Positions 45,418 through 54,949 of a stretch of 64,000 nt of DNA are shown here, one piece after another (position 1 is the stretch's first letter; every line of letters starts with the position of its first letter). This stretch comes from Cyclobacteriaceae bacterium (GTDB lineage: Bacteria; Bacteroidota; Bacteroidia; Cytophagales; Cyclobacteriaceae), in NCBI GenBank assembly GCA_016786585.1, contig JAEUUI010000014.1:1-64000 (forward strand), given 5' to 3'. The notes below the pieces were generated by a model. That model had not been told where the DNA came from. It did not search any database and saw only the letters and a list, made by a program, of their open reading frames with translations. Made by a program: the position numbers and the translations under genes.

Positions 45418-46059
45418 CTACTTATTAAATCTATAAAAGATAAAAATTCCTGAGGCCGGAGATGTGTTCACTGCGAGTCCGTGACCATCAAGGTGTTCCG
45501 TAGAATCAGGGTTAAAATAGTAACGCGTTAATTTCGAGTACCGGTAGTTTACATTGAAACTGGCTTCGGCTGAGACGTAAAGTCGCGGATTGATATTAAA
45601 GCGGATTGCCAGAAAAGGCCGCGCTATAATTCCTGCGGATGTTCGCTTCATTCCCGAAGTCTGGACTTTATCAGAAAACGCTTCATATTGATAATAGGAA
45701 AAGCCGGGAATCACGTCCATTCCATAATACCAAACCCACGATTTACCAATCTTTTGCTGAAACTCTTTCCCGATTACAATTCCAAGGTCAACCTGGTTGC
45801 TATTGGAATATTGAGTATCGCCCGAAGCATCGCTCCACGACACGTTCAAGTTTACGCCATAGCGCATTGCGTGACCGGGTTTATTATACGTTTTCAACAT
45901 AATGGCCACCGGAGCGTCAAAGGTCTCAAAAATCCCTTTGAAGATTATATTGGTATTAAAACCAATGTCGCGTGTATAAACAACTTGTGTAGAGTCTTGC
46001 GCATGCACTGCAAAGCCAACTGCAAACAGGAATATTCCTAAAACGATCTTCTTTTTCAT
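45418..46059 (-). CDS. small exported outer-membrane protein of the PUL
   Basis: A 213-aa protein with signal peptide MKKKIVLGIFLFAVGFAVHA and strongly alternating beta segments (VNLNVSWSDASG, QVDLGIVIGKEF, SWVWYYGMDVIPGFSYY, FLAIRFNINPRLYVSAEASFNVNY). It probably forms an 8-10 stranded outer-membrane barrel. No family name. It starts 8 nt after the T9SS-protein gene. Confidence 0.72.
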   Translation of the reverse strand: MKKKIVLGIFLFAVGFAVHAQDSTQVVYTRDIGFNTNIIFKGIFETFDAPVAIMLKTYNKPGHAMRYGVNLNVSWSDASGDTQYSNSNQVDLGIVIGKEFQQKIGKSWVWYYGMDVIPGFSYYQYEAFSDKVQTSGMKRTSAGIIARPFLAIRFNINPRLYVSAEASFNVNYRYSKLTRYYFNPDSTEHLDGHGLAVNTSPASGIFIFYRFNK

Positions 46060-46067
46060 ACCAAAGA

Positions 46068-49000
46068 TTATTGAACTACAATCTTCCGGACAATCATCTT
46101 CGACCCCGCTTTTATTTTAATCAAGAATATTCCATTAGCAGCGTTTATCGTAAGCCGGGCCGTGTTTTGATTTTGAAACTCGATTGTCGTTGGTACCGTT
46201 TTTCCTGTCAGTTCAAAGACCTGAAGGCTGCTCATTGTAGCATTGCCTTGTATGGAGATAACGCCCGCGCTCGGATTAGGATAGATGTGCACCAAACCCT
46301 GTGTGTCTTCCACACCAGTCACAACCTCATACCACTTATCTTTTAATGTGAGGATTTCATTAGGAGGAACAATCGCATGATAGATACGAACTTCATCGAG
46401 CACGCCCCGCAGGTAGTAACTTGCTTCACCGGAATCCTTGCGACCGAACGTAAGTGAATTAGACGTTGTGCCCATCGATCCGGAATGTTGTATAAATGCA
46501 TCCAGTTCTCCATCGGCATACAGCTCCATCGAATAGCCTGAGTACACGGCTGTAAAATGATAGAACTGATTCAGCGTAAGCGGAAAGGAACTGTCCAGAT
46601 CACGGGTGGCAGAATTTGTTTTAACCGTCCAACGCAAGCGGCCGGAGGGAGTTATGGAAACCTTCCAGCGTTGTTCCCAGCTTCCGTGCGAAAGGATAAA
46701 CGTTTCTTCGGGAATGGAAGATGCTTTAACCCAAAACGAAAGCGTAATCTTATCCTGAAAATTCAGGCTGGATACATTCGGTACCGAAATAAGGTCTGAT
46801 CCGGAGTTAAATAAATAAGCTTTACCCTCCTCACCCCGGGCATCGGTAGTTTCATCAACACCCTGCATGGTGGCATTGAAGTCATTACCACTATAATCTT
46901 TTGTATCTCCGTCAAGCGGATAGTATGCCAGCACCGGTGTCTCATCCGTTCCGGACTTTTTTACCAGTACCGGAATTGTCTTTCCGGCTGTAAGGCCATC
47001 CTGATCCGTTACTTCGCACGTGATAAGATAAATACCCTCCGTTGAAGGTGCCTGCCACGTCATGGTGGCACCACTCTGGCTCACTAAGCTTCCGCCCGTC
47101 ATTGTCCAATCGAATTGCAGTGCATTAATCGCGTCTTCATCATCCGTAACGGAAACTGTAAAAACCACCTGACTGCTTACCGGTTGCCACAGGTTTTCAG
47201 ATGTAATGGCCGAGACTACCGGTGGTTCAGGCACACTTTCAACCACGTTAAATGTAATGCTGTCTGTAACCGTCTTGCCGCCTGCTGTTACTTCAACTAC
47301 CAGCACATTTTCACCGGCAAGATTGGGCGCGACCCAGGTAAACACAGGGGTCGTAAATGTTCCTTCCGATCCCTGATCATCATGCCAGGTATAACTTGCA
47401 CCTCCCGCATTTTCAACGGTCAGGTACACCGGAACTGATTGCCCGAACTCAACCGTTGTGTTCGCAACGCCGAGCGCCTTGATTCTCAAATCGGGTGTGA
47501 AATCGTAACCGTAGTGATAATCTACAATCACATCGTTACCCACAAGCTTTCCGTTTTCGGCAACTAGCGTAGTACCGGCCGGAACGTATGTCAGCAACAA
47601 AGCCTCATCGGCTTTAATGGTAATGGTTGTTGATCCGCTAACGGATGTTTTAATTGTAGTTTCCGAAAGCGCATCATAGATATCATGTGTGCCGGCAGGA
47701 AGCGTAAGTGTTACAACTTTATCTGTCGCGTAAGGATTATACAATGCATAAGTTGGATACGCATTTTCCAGGAAGAAATCCGTTTTATTTGCATCAAGTA
47801 ACAAAATACCGTCAACATCTGTTGTGTTGATTACTGCAGCGAGATAGCCTACACTTGAAGAACCATACAAGCCCAGGTTGGTGGCAGCCCAGCTGTTGCG
47901 CTTCGCATCTCCTGTCGCGCGTAATGGAAGGTTTCCATTATGACTATCGCGTTCTTTTAATGCTTCGTAGGCGATCACAGCATCAGGGTCGTACGTGGAA
48001 CTCCAGGTAAAGTCGTCCTGACTGCTCGGATAGGGTCGGTAAAAGAAGCGGCTCGCGTTCGCGAGATTAAGTGCCCACTTGGCGATGTCACGGGTGAAGC
48101 GTTTGTCGTACTTCACCAGCGGAACAAGCGCACCCGCCTGCTGAAAACCATTCAAGGCAAATGCATAATCATTACCACCATCGTTTGCCTCACCGATGAG
48201 GCCGCTCACATCTTTTCCATCCCACTGACCTTTGATAACGCCCCAGCCACGCAAGGGCCCGCGATCAAAACACCAATTCAGAATTTTTGGAACATCATAC
48301 GAGGTGCCCTGTTCGGCATTCATTTTCGCAGCAACGAAGGCTCCGTACGGAAGCTGTAATTCATACGAAGGATTGGACGTTAATGAGGAAAGAAACTCAA
48401 CTGATTGTTGCGCTCCGTTTAAATATTTTTTTTCACCTGTCTCCAGGTAGGCATGGTATAATAACCAACCTATTCCGCCCGCTGCTTCCGGTTCTTTAAC
48501 ACCATCGGAATTACCCGTCATGGTGGCAAGATTCCAGGCACGGTAATTCATGTTCGGAACATTCCAGGGTGCCGTGCGGCCGCCCATGGCATTCACGGCA
48601 GCAAGCCATCGATCCGCTACCGAAACAAATTGTGTTTGATAATCGCTTATGGATGGGTATTGCGTATAAAGTTGATAGAAAAAAATATTCGGCATAACGT
48701 CATACCACCAATCACCACCGCTTCCGGCATTCGATCCGTTGAGGTATACGTTCTGACCATTGGCTTTATTAAAAAAATCTTTTGTTTTCTCTACCCAGTT
48801 GATACCACCCTGATTGGATTTATTGATACCGACCAATGTTGCACCAACCATGGAAGGAATAATGTTTATGCCTTCGGCCTGGGTTGTACTGGGTGAACCG
48901 ATGTAGGTATCAAGTGCAATCGGAGTAATAGAAGGATAGTTGACGGGTGTGCGGGTACCGATCAACGGAAAATAATCTCCCGTATGAGCGTTGACATAAA

Positions 49001-49160
49001 TAAACTGATCGTACTTAACAGCCACATCTTTCCAGTCGCGCATCACGTACGGTGACGGCAAATCCGGCATTTGCGAAACGCGGTTGATGGTGAGTTGCCC
49101 GGTCTGTGCTATGCCGGTCAAACAAAAACTACAGAATACAATCAGTAAAAAATGTTTCAT
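46068..49160 (-). CDS. T9SS-secreted alpha/alpha-barrel (putative glycosidase) with Ig and LamG domains
   Basis: A 1030-aa secreted protein; start ATG at 49160 (MKHFLLIVFCSFC). Residues about 20-560 are homologous to the lipoprotein at 54950-56758, sharing MPDxPSPY, VGI.K.N..G.N, DWWYDV.PN, GA.VAAK.NA, LNW.FD, GWGVI, LVP.VKYD.R and PTY..YNPY. Ig/PKD-like domains (about 565-735), a LamG domain (about 740-920) and a T9SS type A sorting domain (from about 950; IYPNPSAG) follow. Helix-rich layout and PUL context suggest an endo-acting glycosidase or lyase; I do not recognise the family. Confidence 0.72.
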   Translation of the reverse strand: MKHFLLIVFCSFCLTGIAQTGQLTINRVSQMPDLPSPYVMRDWKDVAVKYDQFIYVNAHTGDYFPLIGTRTPVNYPSITPIALDTYIGSPSTTQAEGINIIPSMVGATLVGINKSNQGGINWVEKTKDFFNKANGQNVYLNGSNAGSGGDWWYDVMPNIFFYQLYTQYPSISDYQTQFVSVADRWLAAVNAMGGRTAPWNVPNMNYRAWNLATMTGNSDGVKEPEAAGGIGWLLYHAYLETGEKKYLNGAQQSVEFLSSLTSNPSYELQLPYGAFVAAKMNAEQGTSYDVPKILNWCFDRGPLRGWGVIKGQWDGKDVSGLIGEANDGGNDYAFALNGFQQAGALVPLVKYDKRFTRDIAKWALNLANASRFFYRPYPSSQDDFTWSSTYDPDAVIAYEALKERDSHNGNLPLRATGDAKRNSWAATNLGLYGSSSVGYLAAVINTTDVDGILLLDANKTDFFLENAYPTYALYNPYATDKVVTLTLPAGTHDIYDALSETTIKTSVSGSTTITIKADEALLLTYVPAGTTLVAENGKLVGNDVIVDYHYGYDFTPDLRIKALGVANTTVEFGQSVPVYLTVENAGGASYTWHDDQGSEGTFTTPVFTWVAPNLAGENVLVVEVTAGGKTVTDSITFNVVESVPEPPVVSAITSENLWQPVSSQVVFTVSVTDDEDAINALQFDWTMTGGSLVSQSGATMTWQAPSTEGIYLITCEVTDQDGLTAGKTIPVLVKKSGTDETPVLAYYPLDGDTKDYSGNDFNATMQGVDETTDARGEEGKAYLFNSGSDLISVPNVSSLNFQDKITLSFWVKASSIPEETFILSHGSWEQRWKVSITPSGRLRWTVKTNSATRDLDSSFPLTLNQFYHFTAVYSGYSMELYADGELDAFIQHSGSMGTTSNSLTFGRKDSGEASYYLRGVLDEVRIYHAIVPPNEILTLKDKWYEVVTGVEDTQGLVHIYPNPSAGVISIQGNATMSSLQVFELTGKTVPTTIEFQNQNTARLTINAANGIFLIKIKAGSKMIVRKIVVQ

Positions 49161-49180
49161 AACTAAGAAATCTAAAAGCA

Positions 49181-49210
49181 ATCACCCCGAAGGTTGCCCT
49201 CCAGGGTGAT
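49181..49210 (-). terminator. intra-operon hairpin after the LamG lipoprotein gene
   Basis: Arms ATCACCC and GGGTGAT (49181-49187, 49204-49210) form a 7-bp stem 25 nt past the stop, followed on the minus strand by TGCTTTTAG. It may partly terminate or protect the susCD-side mRNA and so lower expression of downstream genes. Confidence 0.45.
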
Positions 49211-49235
49211 GCACAACAGTTAACCAAAAAAAATT

Positions 49236-50312
49236 TTATTCAACAGGCTTTTCGATGTTATACAACGTTGTTACCTGAGTTTCTGTGAGCGGAGTGTTGT
49301 AGATACGGACTTCGTCCAAAACGCCTTTGAAGTATCCACCCCAGTTTACATAGAAGTCACCTTCTGTAGCAGTGTACTTATCGGTTGGTAAATCCTGGCC
49401 GATAGTCAAGTTGATCGGATTCGCAGAAATGTCGATTCCTGTTCCAGGCGTGTTATCCCAGTCCTTCACTTTCGTTCCGTTTACGTAGAAAATCATGTGG
49501 CCATCACCGAATGTTACCACTACATGATACCAGTCACCCTGCGTAAGGATTGGATCAGCGTTGTCTCTGTCGTAGTAAGCCGGATCTGGACTTCCTGCTA
49601 CATCAGCTTTAACAGTCATGAACGCCTTAGGGCTATCCTGCATATTAAGTTTCCAGCCGTTCCAACGGTTTACTGCAACCATGTATTGGTTATTCAAGAT
49701 GGTGGGCGTGTTTACATCCTGCTTCATCCACAATGAGATAGTCATCTTTTCAGGATTCAACTGCGTGCTGTACGGAACTTCAATGTTTGAACCTGCATTG
49801 AAATAGATAGCTCTGTTAGCATTACCGTAGCGGTCAGCTGTCCAGGTTGGATTTCCAGCGCCCCAGAATGCATGACCGGTTTTAAATGTACCGTCATGGT
49901 TGTTATCAGATGCATCATTAGCAGTTGTACCAGTTCCCTCATCGAACTTCCAGTGCGCCATCAGGTTTGCCGGAGCGATCGGGGTAATGATCTTACTTTC
50001 ATACGTAGTGATTGCTGCCTGAAGGTTAACGTTTGCGTTGTTCACCTCAGTTTGCGTTGCATTTTTATCTGCTGCCACCGCTGCTGCTGCTGTTACTGCG
50101 GCAGTCAGCGCAGTTTGAGAACCCGTCAGGTACTGGCCATTTGAAGTTCCTTCTTCGGTGTTGTCTAATAGGTCTTGCGCTTCAGCGATGCTTGCCAAAA
50201 GCGTTTCCTTGTCAGCACCCTTTCCACCGCCATCATCGTCCGAACATGCGGCCATAAATCCTACACCGAGGATGACCGCGAAGGAGAGCAATAATTTGAT
50301 CTTCGTTTTCAT
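49236..50312 (-). CDS. surface glycan-binding lipoprotein with LamG domain
   Basis: A 358-aa lipoprotein: lipobox FMAAC, followed by DDDGGG (an Asp/Gly-rich tether typical of surface-exported lipoproteins). Residues about 35-110 form a FIVAR-like three-helix module (Ala-rich). A LamG/concanavalin-like domain covers about 115-350 (LMAHWKFDEGTG, MTISLWMKQD, GVLDEVRIYNTPL). It probably binds the target glycan beside SusCD. It is 48 nt after susD. Confidence 0.85.
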   Translation of the reverse strand: MKTKIKLLLSFAVILGVGFMAACSDDDGGGKGADKETLLASIAEAQDLLDNTEEGTSNGQYLTGSQTALTAAVTAAAAVAADKNATQTEVNNANVNLQAAITTYESKIITPIAPANLMAHWKFDEGTGTTANDASDNNHDGTFKTGHAFWGAGNPTWTADRYGNANRAIYFNAGSNIEVPYSTQLNPEKMTISLWMKQDVNTPTILNNQYMVAVNRWNGWKLNMQDSPKAFMTVKADVAGSPDPAYYDRDNADPILTQGDWYHVVVTFGDGHMIFYVNGTKVKDWDNTPGTGIDISANPINLTIGQDLPTDKYTATEGDFYVNWGGYFKGVLDEVRIYNTPLTETQVTTLYNIEKPVE

Positions 50313-50360
50313 AGTTTAATCATTAAAGTTTAATCGTTTATTGTTTATTGTTTAAGGTTA

Positions 50361-51848
50361 CTAGTCAATAGCTGTGTTGGCGTCTACTTCTGCCTGCGGA
50401 ATCGGGAAATACCGTTCCGTTGCATAATCAAAATCTGTATCGGAAAGCGCTGCTTCGGCCGTTGCAGCGCCATAGCGCATCAAATCAAAAAAGCGGTGGA
50501 ATTCAAAACCAAGCTCTACCCTGCGTTCATGACGGATGGCATTGCGTACCGAGGTTTGTGACGTTGCCGGCACATCGGGTAAAAGGTTTGCCGGAACAGA
50601 ACCAGCCCCTGGCAAATCCAAATCGTACAGATAGCTTTCCCGCGCGCGCTTGCGAACTTCGTTCAACGGAATTATGGCCTGCGCTGTCTGATTAAGTTCG
50701 TTCAGCGCTTCGGCTTTCATCAACAGGATGTCGGCATAACGCATGTATACATAATTCAAGCTGGCGTCACCGATGATCGGCTCTTCCCGCAACGGCTGAA
50801 CATGTTTCTTTTGCAGGTATCCGGTAGCTGACCATGTCGGATCGAACGGTTCGCCATTGATCCAGTCTTGTCCGGCCTGACCAACGGTATAATCAAGTCG
50901 CGGATCAACTACGTTTCCGGCAGTCACCTCAAACTCATCAACGAAATCCTGCAACGGAACATCAAATGCATAGCCGTTGTTATCAGGTGCTCCAAACCAT
51001 TGATTGAGGTGACTTCCTAGTTTCGGGATCTGACCACTTTCATGCTGAATCTCAAAAATTGATTCGCTGTTGTTTTGGGTTGAATCGAGGAAATTGTTTT
51101 TGTAAACAGGCTGCAGACTGTAAATCCCTAAATCCTCCAGCGACTGAATCGCATCAAGTGATTCCTGCCACTTACCCTGGTACAACCTGGCTTTAGCCAA
51201 TAAACCCCACGCTGCTCCTTGTGTCGCACGCCCAACATCCGCTCCTGAATACTCAACCTCTAATACTTCTGTAGCATCCAGCAGGTCTTCTTCAATCTGC
51301 GCATACACATCCTCCACAGACGATTTGCCGATGTTGATCAGGCCGGAGTTTAATGGCGGTTGCGTCTTCAGGGGAATCTCACCGAAAATGTTCACGAGAT
51401 TGAAATAGAAAAACGCCCGCAGAAATTTGGCTTCACCCAATATTCTTGCTTTCAGATCAGCATCCATAGCAATGTTATCCGCATAGTAAAGCAGGTAGTT
51501 TGCACGCGTGATGCCTTCGTAATACTGACTCCAGATTTTAAGCAGGAACCCGTTGTTGGCCGAGTAGTTGAACTCTTCGAGGAACTGAATCTCGCTTTGA
51601 TCGCCCGCTGCTCCGCCTTTCACGGCATCATCAGAAGCAACATCCCCAAAAACCCATAATGCATTGTTGGTCGAAACAAATGAAGCTTTGTTATACACCC
51701 CGGTTATCGCCAGCAGGGCGTGTTCTTCCGTTTTGTAGAAATTCTCAGTAGTGTACCTTCCTTTCGGTGTTTCGTCAAGGAAATCAGCGCACGCTGAAAC
51801 AAATCCGATCAGCGCTAAGAAGAAAATTATTTTATACGAATTTTTCAT
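50361..51848 (-). CDS. SusD/RagB-family glycan-binding lipoprotein
   Basis: A 495-aa surface lipoprotein: MKNSYKIIFFLALIGFVSAC lipobox, then FLDETPKGRYTTENFYKTEEHALLAI, the standard SusD opening. The TPR-rich body includes EAKFLRAFFYFNLVNIFGEIPL, and the C-terminal half has RYADILLMKAEALNEL and IRHERRVELGFEFHRFFDLMRYG. It forms the lid of the SusC pore and captures oligosaccharides. I chose the ATG at 51848, 12 nt after the susC stop; the frame opens at a TTG at 51860. Confidence 0.96.
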   Translation of the reverse strand: MKNSYKIIFFLALIGFVSACADFLDETPKGRYTTENFYKTEEHALLAITGVYNKASFVSTNNALWVFGDVASDDAVKGGAAGDQSEIQFLEEFNYSANNGFLLKIWSQYYEGITRANYLLYYADNIAMDADLKARILGEAKFLRAFFYFNLVNIFGEIPLKTQPPLNSGLINIGKSSVEDVYAQIEEDLLDATEVLEVEYSGADVGRATQGAAWGLLAKARLYQGKWQESLDAIQSLEDLGIYSLQPVYKNNFLDSTQNNSESIFEIQHESGQIPKLGSHLNQWFGAPDNNGYAFDVPLQDFVDEFEVTAGNVVDPRLDYTVGQAGQDWINGEPFDPTWSATGYLQKKHVQPLREEPIIGDASLNYVYMRYADILLMKAEALNELNQTAQAIIPLNEVRKRARESYLYDLDLPGAGSVPANLLPDVPATSQTSVRNAIRHERRVELGFEFHRFFDLMRYGAATAEAALSDTDFDYATERYFPIPQAEVDANTAID

Positions 51849-51860
51849 AGCTGTCGTCAA

Positions 51861-54800
51861 TTAAAAAGTTAGCGTAACACCCACATTATAAGACTTCGCA
51901 GATGGGTATGTTCCCCAATCCATACCGGCAGAACGTTCGCCTTCATTCAGCGCATTATCGCTTACGGTCATTTCAGGATCCATTCCACCCTGATACTTCG
52001 TAAAGGTTAACAGGTTGGCACCTGATACATATACCCTGCACGATGAGAAGCCATACCGTTCGAGGAATGTACCCGGAAGTGAGTAGCCTATCTGTAAATT
52101 CTTCAGCCGGGTGTATGACCCGTTTTCCAGAAAGCGTGTTGAAAACTTTGTGTTGTTTCCGGAAGCATCCCACGATGCGCGCGGTTGAGAATTGCTGGTG
52201 CCCGGGCCGGTCCAATGCTCATCATAGTAGCGCTGTGTTACGTTGAAGGGTCTGTAGAATCCTTCAATGTCACGATTCAATACTGAAAAGATTTCCTGTC
52301 CGTAAGCGCCCTGGAAGAAGATCGACATATCCCAGTTCTTGTAACGCAGGTTGATGTTAAGCGCTGCTGTTACATCGGGAATCGGACTTCCCGTGTGCAC
52401 GCGGTCTTTAGCTGTGATAATACCGTCACCATCCTGGTCTTTATATTTTACATCTCCCGGCTGAATGCCATTGCCCTGATTGGCATGCGTAAAAATATCT
52501 GCTGCATCCTGGAAAATTCCTTCCATCTCATACAGATAGAAAGACGACACCGGATATCCCTTCTCTACCAGCGTGATCCGGTCCGAACCAATTGCACCAC
52601 CCTGGATAACAGGATTAACCGCCAGCACTTCATTGTGGAGCGTTGCAAAATTCGCGTTGATCTCGTAGTGAAAATCTCCGATTGTTTTGATGTGGCTGAT
52701 CGCAACTTCGATACCGCGGTTAACAATTTTACCGTTGTTAACAATAGGCGCACCAGCTTCACCCGCTGACGGAGGTATCGGCTGACTTATCAGCAAATCG
52801 GATGTCACTTTATTGAAGTAGTCGAAGGTCAGGTAAATCTCGCCTTTCAAAATTTCAAGATCGAAGCCTGCATTAAACTGGTTGGATGATTCCCACTTCA
52901 CTTTGGTATTTCCCAGTTGGTTGATTGCAAAACCGTTGCTCTGAACATTACCGAACGGATAATTGTAGTTGTTACCAACGCCTTCGAGGTACGGGAAGTC
53001 AGGGATTTCCTGGTTACCGATACTTCCATACGCTGCGCGTACAAGCAAGCCTTCAATCCAGTCAACATTTTGGAGGAACGACTCATTTTTCATTTGCCAG
53101 CCGAGTGAACCGGCATAAAAATTTCCCCAACGGTTATCCGGACCAAAGCGCGATGAGCCATCTCTTCGATACGTTACAGATGCGAGGTAGCGGCCATCGT
53201 AGTCGTACCCGACTTTTCCGAAAACAGAAAGTAACGAGTTATTGGTTTCACTTTCCGTGGATGTCTTTATTCCCTGACCGTTGCCGAGGTATACAAGGCT
53301 CTTTTTCTGATCCGGGAAATTGTTGTCAGTTGCTCCCACTGCATACAGGTTATTCTTGATTGATTCGACACCTGCTGTGAAAACAAAATTGTTTTTACCG
53401 AACGACTTGTCGTAGGTAACTACGCTGTTGATGGTAAACGCTTTTCCGTTTGCGTTTGATATGGTAAGACGATTCGGGTTATTGATACGATTTGCAGTTC
53501 CCCAGTTACGATCGAAACGTCTCTGATTTTGATGATTGATGTCAAAACCAAAATTGGTGAGCCATGTTAATCCCGGCAACGGAGTGATGCGTGTATAGAA
53601 TTTTCCAAAAAGCTGATCAGAAATGCGATGGTTCTGATTGTATGCAAGCATTCCAACTGGACTGTAGCCATCACCTAAAAAACGATACAAATCAGGCTTG
53701 TCAGTAAAATCACCGTTCGCATCGTACACCGGAATGGCAGGAGTCCGGAAGAATGCATAGCGGATAACGCTGCCACCGTTTCCACCCGCTCCATCACCGG
53801 AACTCGGAATGAAGTCGCGGTTGGAGCGTGCCATGTTCAGGTTCATTCCCGTAGTCAGCCAGGGTTTTACTTCTGTTTCAATGTTTGCACGACCGGTTAA
53901 CCGGTTGTATGCGCTCGACTTGATGATACCTTCCTGATCGAAGTAGCTTACTGATAACAAATAGTTTGTTTTACCAGATGAACCCGAAGCTGTAATGCTG
54001 TGCGATTGAATTACCGCATCCTGCATGATCTCTTTGATGTAATCCACGTTCGAGAAATCAGCCGCCATGGCTTCGGTAATCAACGGGCGAAGGAAAATAC
54101 CCGTCTTCCCCACGTTGTCGTTCGCAGCTGCTTCGTTATAAATCTTTACATACTCCTTAGTGTTCGCCATGTCGATGAGGCGTGAAGGCGACTGAACACC
54201 GAATTGCGTTTTGATTTCAATCTGGGGAGCTTTCCCTTTTCCGGACTTCGTAGTCAGCACAACAACACCATTAGCAGCACGTGCCCCGTAAATTGCGGCC
54301 GCACTGGCATCTTTCAGCACCGTGATGCTGGCCATATCGTTCAGTGAAATTCCGTCTACGTTCAGTGCTGGCACACCATCGATGATATACAACGGATAGT
54401 TACCGCTGTTGATAGAGCCAACTCCGCGGATGCGAACACTCACACCTTCTCCCGGCGCACCGGTATTCTGTGTAACCACCACACCTGCTGCACGGCCCTG
54501 TAACGCCTGATCGAGTGTTGGTACCGGAACCCGCAACAATGCTTCGGGCTTTACGGTTGTTACTGCACCCGTTACTTTTTCACGCTGTTCGGTTGTATAA
54601 CCTGTAATAACAATTTCGCCAAGTGTTTTTGTATCCTCGGGTAGCGTAACATTAACTTCCGACCGGCCTTCAATGGCGACTTCCTGGGTTACATATCCGA
54701 TGAATGAAAATACAAGTGTCTTCGGCTCGACACCGGCAGGAACCGACAAAACATAGTTTCCGTCTACATCGGTAATTCCTCCTACATTGGAATCTTTCAG

Positions 54801-54926
54801 GTAAACACTGACACCTATCAGCGCCTCTCCTTTATCGTCCGATACTTTTCCGCGAAGCGTGGTTTGTGCCTGCGCATAAGCAGCCAACACAAACGTTGCC
54901 AGAATCAGTGTAAAGTATTTCTTCAT
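51861..54926 (-). CDS. SusC/RagA-family TonB-dependent transporter
   Basis: A 1021-aa outer-membrane importer. Signal peptide MKKYFTLILATFVLAAYAQA (ATG at 54926; an in-frame ATG at 54941 is possible). A carboxypeptidase-D-like regulatory domain comes next (TTLRGKVSDDKGEALIGVSVYLKD), then the plug with ITGYTTEQREKVTGAV, APGEGVSVRIRGVGSINSG, YIIDGVPA and KDASAAAIYGARAANGVV, and the 22-strand barrel ending YNVGVTLTF. It drives oligosaccharides across the outer membrane with TonB energy. susD follows after 12 nt. Confidence 0.97.
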   Translation of the reverse strand: MKKYFTLILATFVLAAYAQAQTTLRGKVSDDKGEALIGVSVYLKDSNVGGITDVDGNYVLSVPAGVEPKTLVFSFIGYVTQEVAIEGRSEVNVTLPEDTKTLGEIVITGYTTEQREKVTGAVTTVKPEALLRVPVPTLDQALQGRAAGVVVTQNTGAPGEGVSVRIRGVGSINSGNYPLYIIDGVPALNVDGISLNDMASITVLKDASAAAIYGARAANGVVVLTTKSGKGKAPQIEIKTQFGVQSPSRLIDMANTKEYVKIYNEAAANDNVGKTGIFLRPLITEAMAADFSNVDYIKEIMQDAVIQSHSITASGSSGKTNYLLSVSYFDQEGIIKSSAYNRLTGRANIETEVKPWLTTGMNLNMARSNRDFIPSSGDGAGGNGGSVIRYAFFRTPAIPVYDANGDFTDKPDLYRFLGDGYSPVGMLAYNQNHRISDQLFGKFYTRITPLPGLTWLTNFGFDINHQNQRRFDRNWGTANRINNPNRLTISNANGKAFTINSVVTYDKSFGKNNFVFTAGVESIKNNLYAVGATDNNFPDQKKSLVYLGNGQGIKTSTESETNNSLLSVFGKVGYDYDGRYLASVTYRRDGSSRFGPDNRWGNFYAGSLGWQMKNESFLQNVDWIEGLLVRAAYGSIGNQEIPDFPYLEGVGNNYNYPFGNVQSNGFAINQLGNTKVKWESSNQFNAGFDLEILKGEIYLTFDYFNKVTSDLLISQPIPPSAGEAGAPIVNNGKIVNRGIEVAISHIKTIGDFHYEINANFATLHNEVLAVNPVIQGGAIGSDRITLVEKGYPVSSFYLYEMEGIFQDAADIFTHANQGNGIQPGDVKYKDQDGDGIITAKDRVHTGSPIPDVTAALNINLRYKNWDMSIFFQGAYGQEIFSVLNRDIEGFYRPFNVTQRYYDEHWTGPGTSNSQPRASWDASGNNTKFSTRFLENGSYTRLKNLQIGYSLPGTFLERYGFSSCRVYVSGANLLTFTKYQGGMDPEMTVSDNALNEGERSAGMDWGTYPSAKSYNVGVTLTF

Positions 54927-54949
54927 AGAGTTCGGTTTCATGTGTTAGG

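Noticed and set aside
50301-50360. TTTAATC/TTTATTG tandem-like repeats between the LamG lipoprotein and susD genes
   Set aside because: Short AT-rich degenerate copies in an intergenic gap; not regular enough to be CRISPR or a meaningful repeat array.
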